From NCBI GenBank assembly GCA_007120915.1, contig SKMT01000434.1:1-19179 (forward strand): a stretch of 19,179 nt of DNA, given 5' to 3'. The notes beneath the pieces were generated by a model. It had not been told where the DNA came from. It was given only the letters and a program-made list of their open reading frames with translations, and did no database searches. Shown here piece after piece: positions 5,474 to 13,071 of the stretch. Both the position numbers and the translations under genes were made by a program. Source of the DNA: Myxococcales bacterium (lineage in GTDB: Bacteria > Myxococcota_A > Bradymonadia > Bradymonadales > Bradymonadaceae). Each line of letters starts with the position of its first letter. The first letter of the stretch is position 1.

Positions 5474-6988
5474 ATGATTGTTCGCTTCTCGAGTTTTCTG
5501 GTGGTTTGTGCCGCCCTGGCTTTTGTCATCGCCTGTGGGCAGGACCCCACCCCCGTGGTGGAGGGCAATGACGACAACGGCATGAATGTGGGCCAGAACA
5601 ACGACTCTGAAGCCACCCGTGGCGACGGTCAAAGCTGCGGTGACGATTCCGACTGCTTCAGCGGAGTCTGTCTTCAGGGCGACGACTGGCCCGGTGGCCA
5701 CTGCACCACCATCAACTGCGACGACGACGCCGACTGCCATGGCGACGATGCCTTCTGCATGACCAACCCCGAGGGCAATGACTTCTGCGCCCGGCCCTGC
5801 GACACCGACGGATCCGGTCAGTGCCGCGACGGTTACACCTGTCAAGACGCCCCCGCCGACCCCGGCGGATGGTGCCGTCCCGGCGAAGAAGACGATCCCG
5901 ACCCCGACCCCACTCCTTCCAACAACGACAATAACGACTCCAACAACGACAATAACGACTCCAATAACGGCTCCAACGGCGATAACGGTGTGAACGACTT
6001 CGAGATCGAGTGCCAATCATCGCCGGGCCAGCAGGTCAGCTTCGACTTCGAAGTCAGCGATGACGCCGACTCTTACATGGTCGTCCCCATCAGCGAGGGC
6101 CTGATCACACCGCTGAACATCACCACTCCCGGCGGAGAGACGATCAACTTCCAGGGCCAGAACTCCTTCCAGGCCGCCGGCGCGCAGATGTTCGGGGTCA
6201 TCAACCCCACCGTCGTGCCTGCCGCCCCGCAGTTCGATTACCAGTTCGAAACGGGGACCAATACCTACACCCTCGAAAACGACGCCTCCGAGATCTGCTG
6301 GTACGTCATCGAATCCCAGGATCCGGTCACGACTATTGACCTGAACGTCTACCTGGTGGGCGTGCCCGGGGTCAGCCCCGACGACGCCGAAAACGACATC
6401 AACGTCCAGAACATGCTCGACGAAACCGAAGACATCCTCGCCCAGGCCAACGTCGAAGTCGGGGAGGTGCGCTTCCCCGAAGTTCCCGCTTCTGCGGAGG
6501 ACAACTACAGCATCATCCGGAGCGAACAGGACGTCAGCGAGCTGATCGCCTACTCCGAAGACCCCGGCGATACCGCCGACGAACTAGTCAGCGCCAACGT
6601 CTTCATCACCGAGCAGTTCTCCTTTTCCGGAGGCGGGGGCGCCCTCGGGATCTCCCTTGGAATTCCCGGGGCCGCCGGGCTTCACGGCACCGGCATCAGC
6701 GGGGTGGCCATGACCGGCGAGTATCTCGGAACGGCCGGAGGCGGCAACAAACTGACCGCCGTCATCCTGGCACATGAACTGGGACACTTCCTGGGTCTGT
6801 TTCACACCACGGAGCAGACCGGTACTAGCATGAGCCCCCTGTACGACGTCCCGGAGTGCGACAACATGTCCAACCCCACCGCCTGTCCCGACTGGGGGAA
6901 CCTGATGTTTCCCTCCGCGGATACGAACAACGACGAATTGCACCCCGACCAATCCTTCGTCATCGGTGTCAATCCGCTGACAAAGTAA
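5474..6988 (+). CDS. Metzincin-type zinc metalloprotease lipoprotein
   Basis: This 504-residue lipoprotein has a signal peptide ending VIAC, so Cys21 would be lipidated. Residues 55-134 are Cys-rich, with the 'C..DSDC.SG.C' pattern often seen in myxobacteria-like surface proteins. Residues 150-172 are a low-complexity Asn/Asp/Ser linker. A beta-rich region follows, then the catalytic zinc site HELGHFLGLFH (H434, E435, H438, G441, H444) and a Met-turn-like NLMFP (Met478), both typical of metzincins. Cysteines 462 and 471 flank the active site region. It is probably an outer-membrane-anchored or surface protease; the substrate is unknown. Start: ATG 5474 gives a compact signal peptide; an in-frame ATG at 5462 would add four residues. 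Neither has a strong Shine-Dalgarno. The HEAT-like gene follows 13 bp later in the same direction. Confidence 0.85.
   Translation: MIVRFSSFLVVCAALAFVIACGQDPTPVVEGNDDNGMNVGQNNDSEATRGDGQSCGDDSDCFSGVCLQGDDWPGGHCTTINCDDDADCHGDDAFCMTNPEGNDFCARPCDTDGSGQCRDGYTCQDAPADPGGWCRPGEEDDPDPDPTPSNNDNNDSNNDNNDSNNGSNGDNGVNDFEIECQSSPGQQVSFDFEVSDDADSYMVVPISEGLITPLNITTPGGETINFQGQNSFQAAGAQMFGVINPTVVPAAPQFDYQFETGTNTYTLENDASEICWYVIESQDPVTTIDLNVYLVGVPGVSPDDAENDINVQNMLDETEDILAQANVEVGEVRFPEVPASAEDNYSIIRSEQDVSELIAYSEDPGDTADELVSANVFITEQFSFSGGGGALGISLGIPGAAGLHGTGISGVAMTGEYLGTAGGGNKLTAVILAHELGHFLGLFHTTEQTGTSMSPLYDVPECDNMSNPTACPDWGNLMFPSADTNNDELHPDQSFVIGVNPLTK
5921..5962 (+). repeat. 21-bp tandem duplication encoding the Asn/Asp linker
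   Basis: Two identical 21-bp units (5921-5941 and 5942-5962) encode NNDNNDS twice, followed by a degenerate third copy encoding NNGS. The unit is in frame and lies inside the protease lipoprotein, so slippage would change linker length by 7 residues without breaking the gene. Confidence 0.85.
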
Positions 6989-7001
6989 CTGGAGAAGAAC
7001 C

Positions 7002-7595
7002 ATGAAATTGTGGATAGTACTGATCGTGATTGCGCTGCTGGTCGCCCCCAAGGCATTTGCAGGTGATGAACCGGCCGCCGATATCGACGAGCGCGACCAG
7101 GCGGTCACCCAGAGCGATGAACGCGCCGACGAGCGCGAGGCCATCGAGGTCCATCTGGCCCATCATCACCAGCTTCCGGACCGCGAGACCCTCGAGAAGG
7201 CCAGCGACAACGCTCGGGCCATCGTCTTCGAGATCGCCCGCGACGACGACGCCTTCCTGTTGCATCGCCAGCGCGCGCTCAAAGCCCTGGCTCTCTGGCC
7301 CGACGACGAGGTCTACGAATATCTGTCCGAGCTTCTGGAAGACGAAGCCACCGAAAACGGGCTTCGCCACCACCTGTTGCCCGTGTTGGCCAACGGCTTC
7401 GGCGAGGATGCCCTCGACGATCTGAGCCCCTACCTGCTCGAAAACTCCGACCCTCAGATCCGCATCAGCGCCGCCGGCGCGATCGCTGAGATCTCCGGAG
7501 ACAACGCCGGGGAACTGCTCGACGAAGCACTCGAAACCGAAGAGCATCCTCTCGTCGAAAGCCGCATCGAGGGCTTCATCGACCAGCGTCGCTGA
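7002..7595 (+). CDS. Exported HEAT-repeat-like protein
   Basis: This 197-residue protein has a signal peptide (residues 1-20, ending AFA before Gly21). The mature chain is acidic and helical. From about residue 60 it shows HEAT-like helical pairs: 'RALKALALWPDDEVYEYLSELL', then 'LRHHLLPVLANGFGEDALDDLSPYLL', then 'DPQIRISAAGAIAEISGDNAGELLDEAL'. A GGAGAAG lies upstream of ATG 7002, and the gene starts 13 bp after the protease stop, so the two very likely form one transcript. It might act as a binding partner or inhibitor of the protease, but that is only inferred from adjacency. It ends 4 bp before the convergent dipeptidase stop. Confidence 0.78.
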   Translation: MKLWIVLIVIALLVAPKAFAGDEPAADIDERDQAVTQSDERADEREAIEVHLAHHHQLPDRETLEKASDNARAIVFEIARDDDAFLLHRQRALKALALWPDDEVYEYLSELLEDEATENGLRHHLLPVLANGFGEDALDDLSPYLLENSDPQIRISAAGAIAEISGDNAGELLDEALETEEHPLVESRIEGFIDQRR

Positions 7596-7599
7596 TCCC

Positions 7600-8631
7600 T
7601 TACCCCTCCACGGGCTGCTTCACCGCCGTTGGCTGCCCGCCGGAGGGGATTGTTGCTCTGGCCTCGACCTGACGCATCACCCGCAGCACATTCCCCCGTA
7701 CAATCTGGTGCAACTGCTCGTCGTCCAGGCCCCGCGCTGCGAGGCCATCGATGACGTTCTGGATCCCCCGACAGTCTCGATGATCGGAGGGAATCGTCGG
7801 GATCCATCCGTCGTAATCGGACCCGATGGCCACATGCTCAACGCCTACCCGGTCGATGACATATTCGTAGTGGTCCAGCACCAGCTCGGTATCCGCTCTC
7901 AGACTCCCTCCCAGAAACACCGGCGCCAGAATAATGCCGATGACCCCGCCGGTGTCGGCGATGGCGTCGATCTCGGCATCCGTGATGTTTCGCGGGTTGT
8001 CATACACCCCTTTGACCCCGGTGTGGGTACACAACACCGGCGCATCGCTGACCCTACAGGCATCGAGCACCCCGGGGGTGTTCACGTGGGCCAGATCCAC
8101 GGCGATGCCCCGCAGGTTTAGCTGCCGTATCAACTCCCGGCCAAACGCCGTGAGCCGCTCCTGCTCATTGGCCCCTCTTCCTATCGACGGTGTCGCCGCC
8201 GCGTTCGCCGAAAAATGGGTCAACGTCAAATAGCCCACACCCAACTCGGCGAGCTCTTCCACCCGCTCGATACGCCCGTTGAGCATGTGGGCGCCTTCCA
8301 CCCCTGGCATCAGCGCCAGCTTGCCCTCCCGGGTTGCCCCTTCGAAATCATCAACCGAGCGCGCACGACGCACCCGTTCATCAGTGGCAGCGACCTCGTC
8401 CAGATAGCCGATTTGACGGCGCATCTCCTGCCAGCCCCGCTCGCTCTCCCACGGATAGTAGTGAATCCCCATGAACGCACCGCCATATCCGGCGTCGAAC
8501 ATCCGGGGGATATCGGCATGCCAGAACAGCGGCTGACCCGCCACCCCCGCCCGATGGCGTGTGGTGATGTCGTAGCCGAACAACCGCTGGATGATGATGC
8601 TGTCTACATGCAGGTCGATCACGCCGTTCAT
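7600..8631 (-). CDS. Dipeptidase of peptidase family M19 (membrane/renal dipeptidase type)
   Basis: This 343-residue metalloenzyme shows the full set of family ligands in order: H8 and D10 in 'DLHVDS', E112 in 'GVEGAHML', H182 in 'DLAHVN', H203 in 'THTG', and D272 in 'GSDYDG', ending with 'GNVLRV'. M19 enzymes hydrolyse dipeptides with a binuclear zinc centre. There is no signal peptide, so a cytosolic role in peptide turnover is likely. Start: ATG 8631 has AGGAG six nt upstream and gives the family's usual N-terminus; the frame stays open far upstream, but that part overlaps msrB in another frame and is not coding. It begins 34 bp after the msrB stop, in the same direction. Confidence 0.9.
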   Translation of the reverse strand: MNGVIDLHVDSIIIQRLFGYDITTRHRAGVAGQPLFWHADIPRMFDAGYGGAFMGIHYYPWESERGWQEMRRQIGYLDEVAATDERVRRARSVDDFEGATREGKLALMPGVEGAHMLNGRIERVEELAELGVGYLTLTHFSANAAATPSIGRGANEQERLTAFGRELIRQLNLRGIAVDLAHVNTPGVLDACRVSDAPVLCTHTGVKGVYDNPRNITDAEIDAIADTGGVIGIILAPVFLGGSLRADTELVLDHYEYVIDRVGVEHVAIGSDYDGWIPTIPSDHRDCRGIQNVIDGLAARGLDDEQLHQIVRGNVLRVMRQVEARATIPSGGQPTAVKQPVEG

Positions 8632-8665
8632 CGCGCGCTCCTGTTTGGCCGGGGCTTGAGCTTCG

Positions 8666-9076
8666 TCACTTTTCGTCGAACTGAAGTGACGCTGAATTGA
8701 CGCAGTAACGCTGTCCCGTCGGTTCCGGCCCATCTTCGAAGAGGTGACCCAGATGAGCGCCGCAGCGCGCACAGAGAATCTCGGTTCGTACCATCCCGGC
8801 GCTTCGATCGACCCGGGTGGCAATCCGGTCGCTGTCGACAGCATCCCAGAAGCTGGGCCATCCGCTACCGGACTTAAACTTCGTGTCCGAATCAAACAGC
8901 TCCAACCCGCAGTTCGAGCAGCGGTAGATCCCCTCTTCGTAATGGTCGTCGTATTTTCCGCTAAACGGCGGCTCCGTGCCGCCTTCTCGGGTGATATGAT
9001 AGGTCTCTTCGTCGAGGACTTCGCGCCACTGTTCGTCGCTTTTTTCAACCTCGAACTGCTCGTCGGATTCACTCAT
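8666..9076 (-). CDS. msrB: Peptide-methionine (R)-S-oxide reductase
   Basis: This 136-residue protein is the full length of a single-domain MsrB. It carries the structural zinc cysteines as two CxxC pairs (C53/C56 and C102/C105), the substrate-binding 'SGWPSFW' (71-77), and the catalytic Cys125 in 'RYCVNSASL'. It reduces methionine-R-sulfoxide in proteins. The only cysteines are these five, so there is no internal resolving Cys and recycling must use thioredoxin directly or another route. There is no signal peptide, so it is probably cytosolic. A GGGAG lies 7 nt before ATG 9076. Neighbours upstream (alpha/beta hydrolase, 106 bp) and downstream (dipeptidase, 34 bp) are on the same strand and may share a transcript. 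Confidence 0.95.
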   Translation of the reverse strand: MSESDEQFEVEKSDEQWREVLDEETYHITREGGTEPPFSGKYDDHYEEGIYRCSNCGLELFDSDTKFKSGSGWPSFWDAVDSDRIATRVDRSAGMVRTEILCARCGAHLGHLFEDGPEPTGQRYCVNSASLQFDEK

Positions 9077-9182
9077 CGAACTACTCCCTTATGGGTGGAA
9101 ACGCCAGAACGCCGTCCCCCCCGGCTGCCGGTTTCTGGCTGCAAATTTCGTCGCCAGCCGTGCTTCGTCAACCCACCGCCCC

Positions 9183-10082
9183 CTATTCGCCCCCCGCTGC
9201 CTTCTGGATTGTGGTAGGCTCTCCGTACACCTGTTGCATAAATCGCTCGAAGGCATCGGAAATGCGCTTTCGCTCATCGAACAACCCGGTGTGCGTGGCA
9301 TCTTCGAGCCACAGAAGCCGCGCCTGCGGGATCTCCCCGGCGATCTGCCGGCCCAGTTCCCCGGGGGAAAACCGATCGCTGCCCCCGGCGACGACCAGCG
9401 TCGGCACCTCGATGTCGCCGAGTACATCCCGCGCCGAGTGCTGCTGGGCGGCAAGACCCAGCAAGTACCAACTCGGAATGTCGATGCCCGCCAGGTGGGT
9501 GTAAAACGGCTTCATCTCCGCCAGTGAAACATCAACCCCCACAAAACCGATCTTCTTGGCCACTGCATGCACCGGTTTGAGCCACGAGCCCAATGCGCCG
9601 AGCTTCAGCCCTGTCCCCCAGATCGACGACGGCACCGCCTTGTACAGCTCGTAGACCAGGGGGCCGACCGCTGGGTGAATCAGCGTGTCGAAGGGCCTCT
9701 CACAGGGCCCCAGCGCGGGCACCAACCCGTCGATGCGCTCCGGGAAATGCCGCCAGGCCTCCAGCACAATCTGACAGCCCAGCGAAAAGCCGGCCAACAC
9801 CGCCTTGTCTACTCCGGCGGCGTCCATCACCCGGCGCAAGTCGTCGGCACACCCGGCGATCGTCATCGTCTCCCGATCCCGCACCGCCCCCGACTGGCCG
9901 TGGCCTCGCAGATCCCAGCGGATCACCCGCCAGTTGTTTCGCAACCGCTGGCGCACGGGCTCCCAGTACAGCGTGGTGTTGGCAAACCCGTTCGTCAGCA
10001 CCACCACCGGGCCCTCGCCTTCGTCCCAAAATGCCAGTGAAGCCCCGTCGACGGACACGGTGTATCGATGTCTACAGCTCAT
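9183..10082 (-). CDS. Alpha/beta hydrolase
   Basis: This 299-residue protein has the alpha/beta-hydrolase core: oxyanion-loop region 'LTNGFANTTLYW' (29-40), 'WDLRGHGQS' (56-64), nucleophile elbow 'GFSLG' with Ser100, acid Asp236 in 'GGSDRFSP', and base His264 in 'ATHTG'. A cap of about 60 helical residues sits between 128 and 205. 'RGHGQS' and the layout match the broad esterase/haloalkane-dehalogenase-like group, which includes lipases, lactonases and haloperoxidase-like enzymes; the substrate is not readable. No signal peptide is seen. Purine-rich sequence (GAGAGAAGG) precedes ATG 10082. It heads the possible three-gene minus-strand unit with msrB and the dipeptidase, and is divergent from the membrane-protein gene across 90 bp. 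Confidence 0.88.
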   Translation of the reverse strand: MSCRHRYTVSVDGASLAFWDEGEGPVVVLTNGFANTTLYWEPVRQRLRNNWRVIRWDLRGHGQSGAVRDRETMTIAGCADDLRRVMDAAGVDKAVLAGFSLGCQIVLEAWRHFPERIDGLVPALGPCERPFDTLIHPAVGPLVYELYKAVPSSIWGTGLKLGALGSWLKPVHAVAKKIGFVGVDVSLAEMKPFYTHLAGIDIPSWYLLGLAAQQHSARDVLGDIEVPTLVVAGGSDRFSPGELGRQIAGEIPQARLLWLEDATHTGLFDERKRISDAFERFMQQVYGEPTTIQKAAGGE

Positions 10083-10172
10083 TGCCTTCTCTCTTGTACG
10101 GCCCTACGTTACTTCGCCCATCACCGGGGCGGGTTCCGTAGCACAGCCACCACCAATAGCACGGAGGCCATT

Positions 10173-11003
10173 GTGACAAAACAAGGCACCGACACCGCCC
10201 CTGACAACCCCTCTGCGACCACCAGCGCCGATCCCACCCTGACCAAACGCGCCTCCCAGGTGCTGGATGAGGAGTTGACCCGGTATCAGACCGACGAGCT
10301 CAAGAGACGGTTTCAGAACACCTTCGGCGTCGCCAATTTCCTGCCCTATGCCGCCGCCGGGCTGGGCGGTTCGGTCGCCGTGCTGATGCTGTTGTGGGCG
10401 GCGCTGATCCTGCCGCGGGCCACCGCCGCCACAGCCGCGCTCAGCTTCGTGTACATGGGGCTGCAGGGGCTGTTCGTCGGGGTGATCGCCGCCGCCTTGC
10501 TCATCGTCGCCCGTCTGTTCCAGCAGATCGGCGCCATCGTCGACATCACCATCCAGACGCTGCGCGAGGCGTTGCGCGACATCCGCCGGCTCTCCGAGCC
10601 CGCCCGACGCGCCGAGTTGAGCTCGGCGCTGATTCACGGCGCTGTGGTGCCGGCCATCAAATCGGCTGTTACCCTGAAGATGGGCCTGCTTCGCGCCCCC
10701 ATCGGATTTGTGATCAACCGGCTTCTCGAAAAGACGGCCACCGGGCTGACCGATGGCATCAAGGCCAAACTGCTCGATGATGACGCTGACCCCGAACTGC
10801 TCGACGAACCGCCCGAAGACACCGGCCAGATGCAGCCGGCCGACGCCGACGACGACTCCCATCTCGCCCGCATGCATCAGCGCATCGACCTGATCGCGCG
10901 CCGCACCCGCCGCGCCACACTGATCCCGGCGGCGCTGTTGTTCACCGCTGTTGCCGTGATCTCGTCGGTCCCCTGGATTGCCGTGCTGCTCACCCTGCTG
11001 TAA
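10173..11003 (+). CDS. Membrane protein of unknown function
   Basis: This 276-residue protein starts at GTG 10173, chosen because a full GGAGG (10163-10167) lies five nt upstream; the frame is open further up but without any start signal. It has a polar N-terminus (1-56), a hydrophobic hairpin (about 57-80 and 88-113), a long amphipathic helical region (115-200) with many Arg and Leu, an acidic linker (201-230), and a C-terminal hydrophobic segment (247-276). I do not recognise a family. The layout, two helices close together and a third at the extreme C-terminus, suggests an inner-membrane scaffold protein with a cytosolic helical domain. It is convergent with the SH3-like lipoprotein gene, 18 bp apart. 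Confidence 0.75.
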   Translation: MTKQGTDTAPDNPSATTSADPTLTKRASQVLDEELTRYQTDELKRRFQNTFGVANFLPYAAAGLGGSVAVLMLLWAALILPRATAATAALSFVYMGLQGLFVGVIAAALLIVARLFQQIGAIVDITIQTLREALRDIRRLSEPARRAELSSALIHGAVVPAIKSAVTLKMGLLRAPIGFVINRLLEKTATGLTDGIKAKLLDDDADPELLDEPPEDTGQMQPADADDDSHLARMHQRIDLIARRTRRATLIPAALLFTAVAVISSVPWIAVLLTLL

Positions 11004-11021
11004 GCCAGATGTCATCGAACG

Positions 11022-11774
11022 CTAAAACGGCGGCTGAAGCCCATCGTCGTACCCCTCCACCACTCGCGGATGGACCTCCAGGGGCGCATCATCGGCCCTG
11101 AACCATCCCTCGCCATCTTCGCCGTCGACCATCACCCACCACTGTCGGTGTTCGCCGGTCCACTTTTCACCGGCGTCAATGCCGTCGAACTTCTCGGGGT
11201 CCACACCCACCTGGTCCGCCGGGCAGTCGGCGTACACCACCTGTTGTTCCACACCCAGATAACAGCCGTATTCGCCGGCATACCGGTAGGCGAACAGCTT
11301 CTGGCCCGCCTCCACATCGACCACGATATCTTCGGCCTCCAACTGTCCGAACTCCTCATCGTAGGGGGTGGCCTCCAGCTCGAAATCCTCCAGCGACTCA
11401 TACGCTCGCGGCGTGTCGATGCGCACCATGGTCTCGCGCCAATGAAACTCCTCCCCATCGCGCCAGCCGGCAACACCGACCACCTCTGCATCCTCCTGCG
11501 GCTCTTCGCGAAGCTCGATTTCGTCGTCCCCTCCAAGCCACATCAAATCGAAGCTGTCGTACTCCACCTCACCGGGCCAGGAGCCAAAAAAGTCCACCGG
11601 CGACACCGGCTTTGCATCCCGGTCGTCCTCCGCCGGCTTCGGGGCCTCCACCACCACGATTTCCGGTTGTGGCTCCGGCTCGTCGTCCTTCGGTTGCGGC
11701 TGCGGCTCACAGCCGACGACCAGCCACACCACCGCCACAATCACCACCCCGCTTCGCTGTCGGCTTCTGGTCAT
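11022..11774 (-). CDS. Lipoprotein with SH3-like regions, unknown function
   Basis: This 250-residue protein has a lipoprotein signal (basic start, hydrophobic 10-20, lipobox LVVGC with Cys22), then a Pro/Glu/Lys-rich linker (24-55). Residues 84-110 ('DEIELREEPQEDAEVVGV') look like the start of a bacterial SH3 domain. The C-terminal 'WWVMVDGEDGEGWFRADDAPL' segment looks like the end of a second one, matching the usual 'W..V...dG..GWV' pattern. Two cysteines in the middle (in 'YGCYLG' and 'YADCPAD') may pair. SH3-like domains in exported proteins often bind peptidoglycan or peptides; the ligand here is unknown. A GGAAG lies about 8 nt before ATG 11774. It is divergent from the Sel1 lipoprotein. 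Confidence 0.75.
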   Translation of the reverse strand: MTRSRQRSGVVIVAVVWLVVGCEPQPQPKDDEPEPQPEIVVVEAPKPAEDDRDAKPVSPVDFFGSWPGEVEYDSFDLMWLGGDDEIELREEPQEDAEVVGVAGWRDGEEFHWRETMVRIDTPRAYESLEDFELEATPYDEEFGQLEAEDIVVDVEAGQKLFAYRYAGEYGCYLGVEQQVVYADCPADQVGVDPEKFDGIDAGEKWTGEHRQWWVMVDGEDGEGWFRADDAPLEVHPRVVEGYDDGLQPPF

Positions 11775-11801
11775 TGGTGTGTCTTCCGAACATCATGAAT
11801 C

Positions 11802-13037
11802 ATGGCGGTGCCGAAATGTTTCGGGCCTGCTCTCCCGTTGACCGCCATAGCAAATCCTACGCCGTCAACCGCTTCAGATACCACCGTCGGTGCCCCCGTG
11901 CCAAGCCCCCCCCCCTCACAACCCCGCCCGACTTGCCCCCCCGGGCCACGCACTTGCCCCCCCGGGCCACGCAAACGTTCCGATTTCCGACTTCCGATTT
12001 CCGATTCATTTTCACTTTTACTTGCTTTTCCTTTTTCGCTTGTCTTTGTCCTGCTGACCACCCCTCTCCTGCTCACCGCCTGCGACACAGACACAGACGA
12101 GCCCCCACCCCCCACCGAACAGACCACTGCCGCCGAACAGTCCGATCCCGCCCCTTCCGCCTGTGGGTCATCGCCGAAACAGTGCTACGAAACAGCCCTC
12201 GACCTTTTGATGGGTTCCGGCAGCACCGACCAGGCCACATCGCTTCTCGACGACGCCTGTGACCAGGGCGTCGCCGCCGCCTGCTACGACCTGGCCACGA
12301 TGGCCACACAGCTCGAAGGAGACCGTTACGACACCGCTCGGCTTCTCGACGACGCCTGTCAGTTCGGCCACCCTCCCGCCTGCGTCGAACACCGTCGGAT
12401 CACCGTCGGCGACGACCCCGACACCCATCAGAGCCGCTGCGACGACTCCGACGCCTACGGCTGCCATCTGTACGCCACCCATCTCGACCGCATCGGCTCC
12501 GGCGCCGACGACGAACGCATCGAGCAGTTTTACCGCAAAGCCTGCGAAGGAGGCGACGCCACCGGCTGCACCGCCTATGGGCGCCGGCTCGACGCCCGCG
12601 GCGCCGATTCCGACTACATCGCCGATATCCTCGACACCGCCTGCGAGGGCGGCGACGCCGCCGGCTGCCACCACCTGGGTATCCTACGCGAGCGCGCCGG
12701 CGACGATCCCACCGACGCGTTGCGCCGCGGCTGCGACGGCTGGCATGCCACCAGTTGCTTCGAGCTGGCCGAACGCAGCAGCTACGACTCCACTGAATTG
12801 TTCGAGCGAAGCTGCCGGCTCGGAAGTAGCGACGGCTGCTGGCAGACCGCACTGCGACTGCTCGACCGGCCCCTTCCCACCGAGTTGATCCGCGGCGTCG
12901 AACTTCTTGAACGGGCCTGTCTCAACGACCACTTCCTCGCCTGCGGTTTCGCCTTCGAGTTCGCCCAACGCGGCGCCGACGTCGACGACGCCGTCAGCGA
13001 ACGCGCCTGCCGCGCCGGGCACCACGATGCCTGCTAG
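11802..13037 (+). CDS. Sel1-repeat lipoprotein, start uncertain
   Basis: The certain part runs from about 12006 to 13037. A lipoprotein signal (hydrophobic 'FSLLLAFPFSLVFVLLTTPLLLTAC') has its lipobox Cys coded at 12081. It is followed by an acidic linker and about nine cysteine-paired Sel1-like repeats of the form AC-xx-G-xxxx-C ('ACEGGDATGCTAYG', 'ACEGGDAAGCHHLG', 'ACRAGHHDAC'). The paired Cys (C-x7-C) resemble the Helicobacter cysteine-rich proteins, where they form disulfides within helix hairpins. Such proteins mediate protein contacts in the envelope. There is no ATG, GTG or TTG just before the signal sequence. In-frame starts are ATG 11802 and GTG 11898, both lacking a Shine-Dalgarno and adding a Pro-rich, repeat-derived leader of 32-60 residues. 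The chain ends right at the second Cys of the last repeat. Confidence 0.78.
   Translation: MAVPKCFGPALPLTAIANPTPSTASDTTVGAPVPSPPPSQPRPTCPPGPRTCPPGPRKRSDFRLPISDSFSLLLAFPFSLVFVLLTTPLLLTACDTDTDEPPPPTEQTTAAEQSDPAPSACGSSPKQCYETALDLLMGSGSTDQATSLLDDACDQGVAAACYDLATMATQLEGDRYDTARLLDDACQFGHPPACVEHRRITVGDDPDTHQSRCDDSDAYGCHLYATHLDRIGSGADDERIEQFYRKACEGGDATGCTAYGRRLDARGADSDYIADILDTACEGGDAAGCHHLGILRERAGDDPTDALRRGCDGWHATSCFELAERSSYDSTELFERSCRLGSSDGCWQTALRLLDRPLPTELIRGVELLERACLNDHFLACGFAFEFAQRGADVDDAVSERACRAGHHDAC
11931..11972. repeat. 21-bp exact tandem duplication
   Basis: The unit at 11931-11951 is repeated without change at 11952-11972. It contains a C7 run followed by GGG. Twenty-one bp is three heptads, matching the 7-bp periodicity of the neighbouring tracts. 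It lies between the two divergent lipoprotein genes. Confidence 0.85.
11978..12005. repeat. Heptanucleotide array TTCCGAY x4
   Basis: There are four perfect-phase heptads, TTCCGAT, TTCCGAC, TTCCGAT, TTCCGAT, with no spacer. The array ends directly against the codons for the hydrophobic lipoprotein signal of the Sel1 gene. It therefore occupies the place where a ribosome-binding site and start codon would be expected. Confidence 0.85.
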
Positions 13038-13071
13038 CCCCGCGCCCGACCGATCACAGAACCTCACCGGC

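Noticed and set aside
5372..6016. Antisense frame with long Val/Gly/Ala runs opposite the protease
   Set aside because: The hydrophobic runs are the complement of the Asn/Asp-coding repeats; it is a composition artefact, not a membrane protein.
8632..9072. 147-residue extension of the dipeptidase
   Set aside because: It lies over msrB in another frame, lacks the M19 pattern, and ATG 8631 has AGGAG at good spacing.
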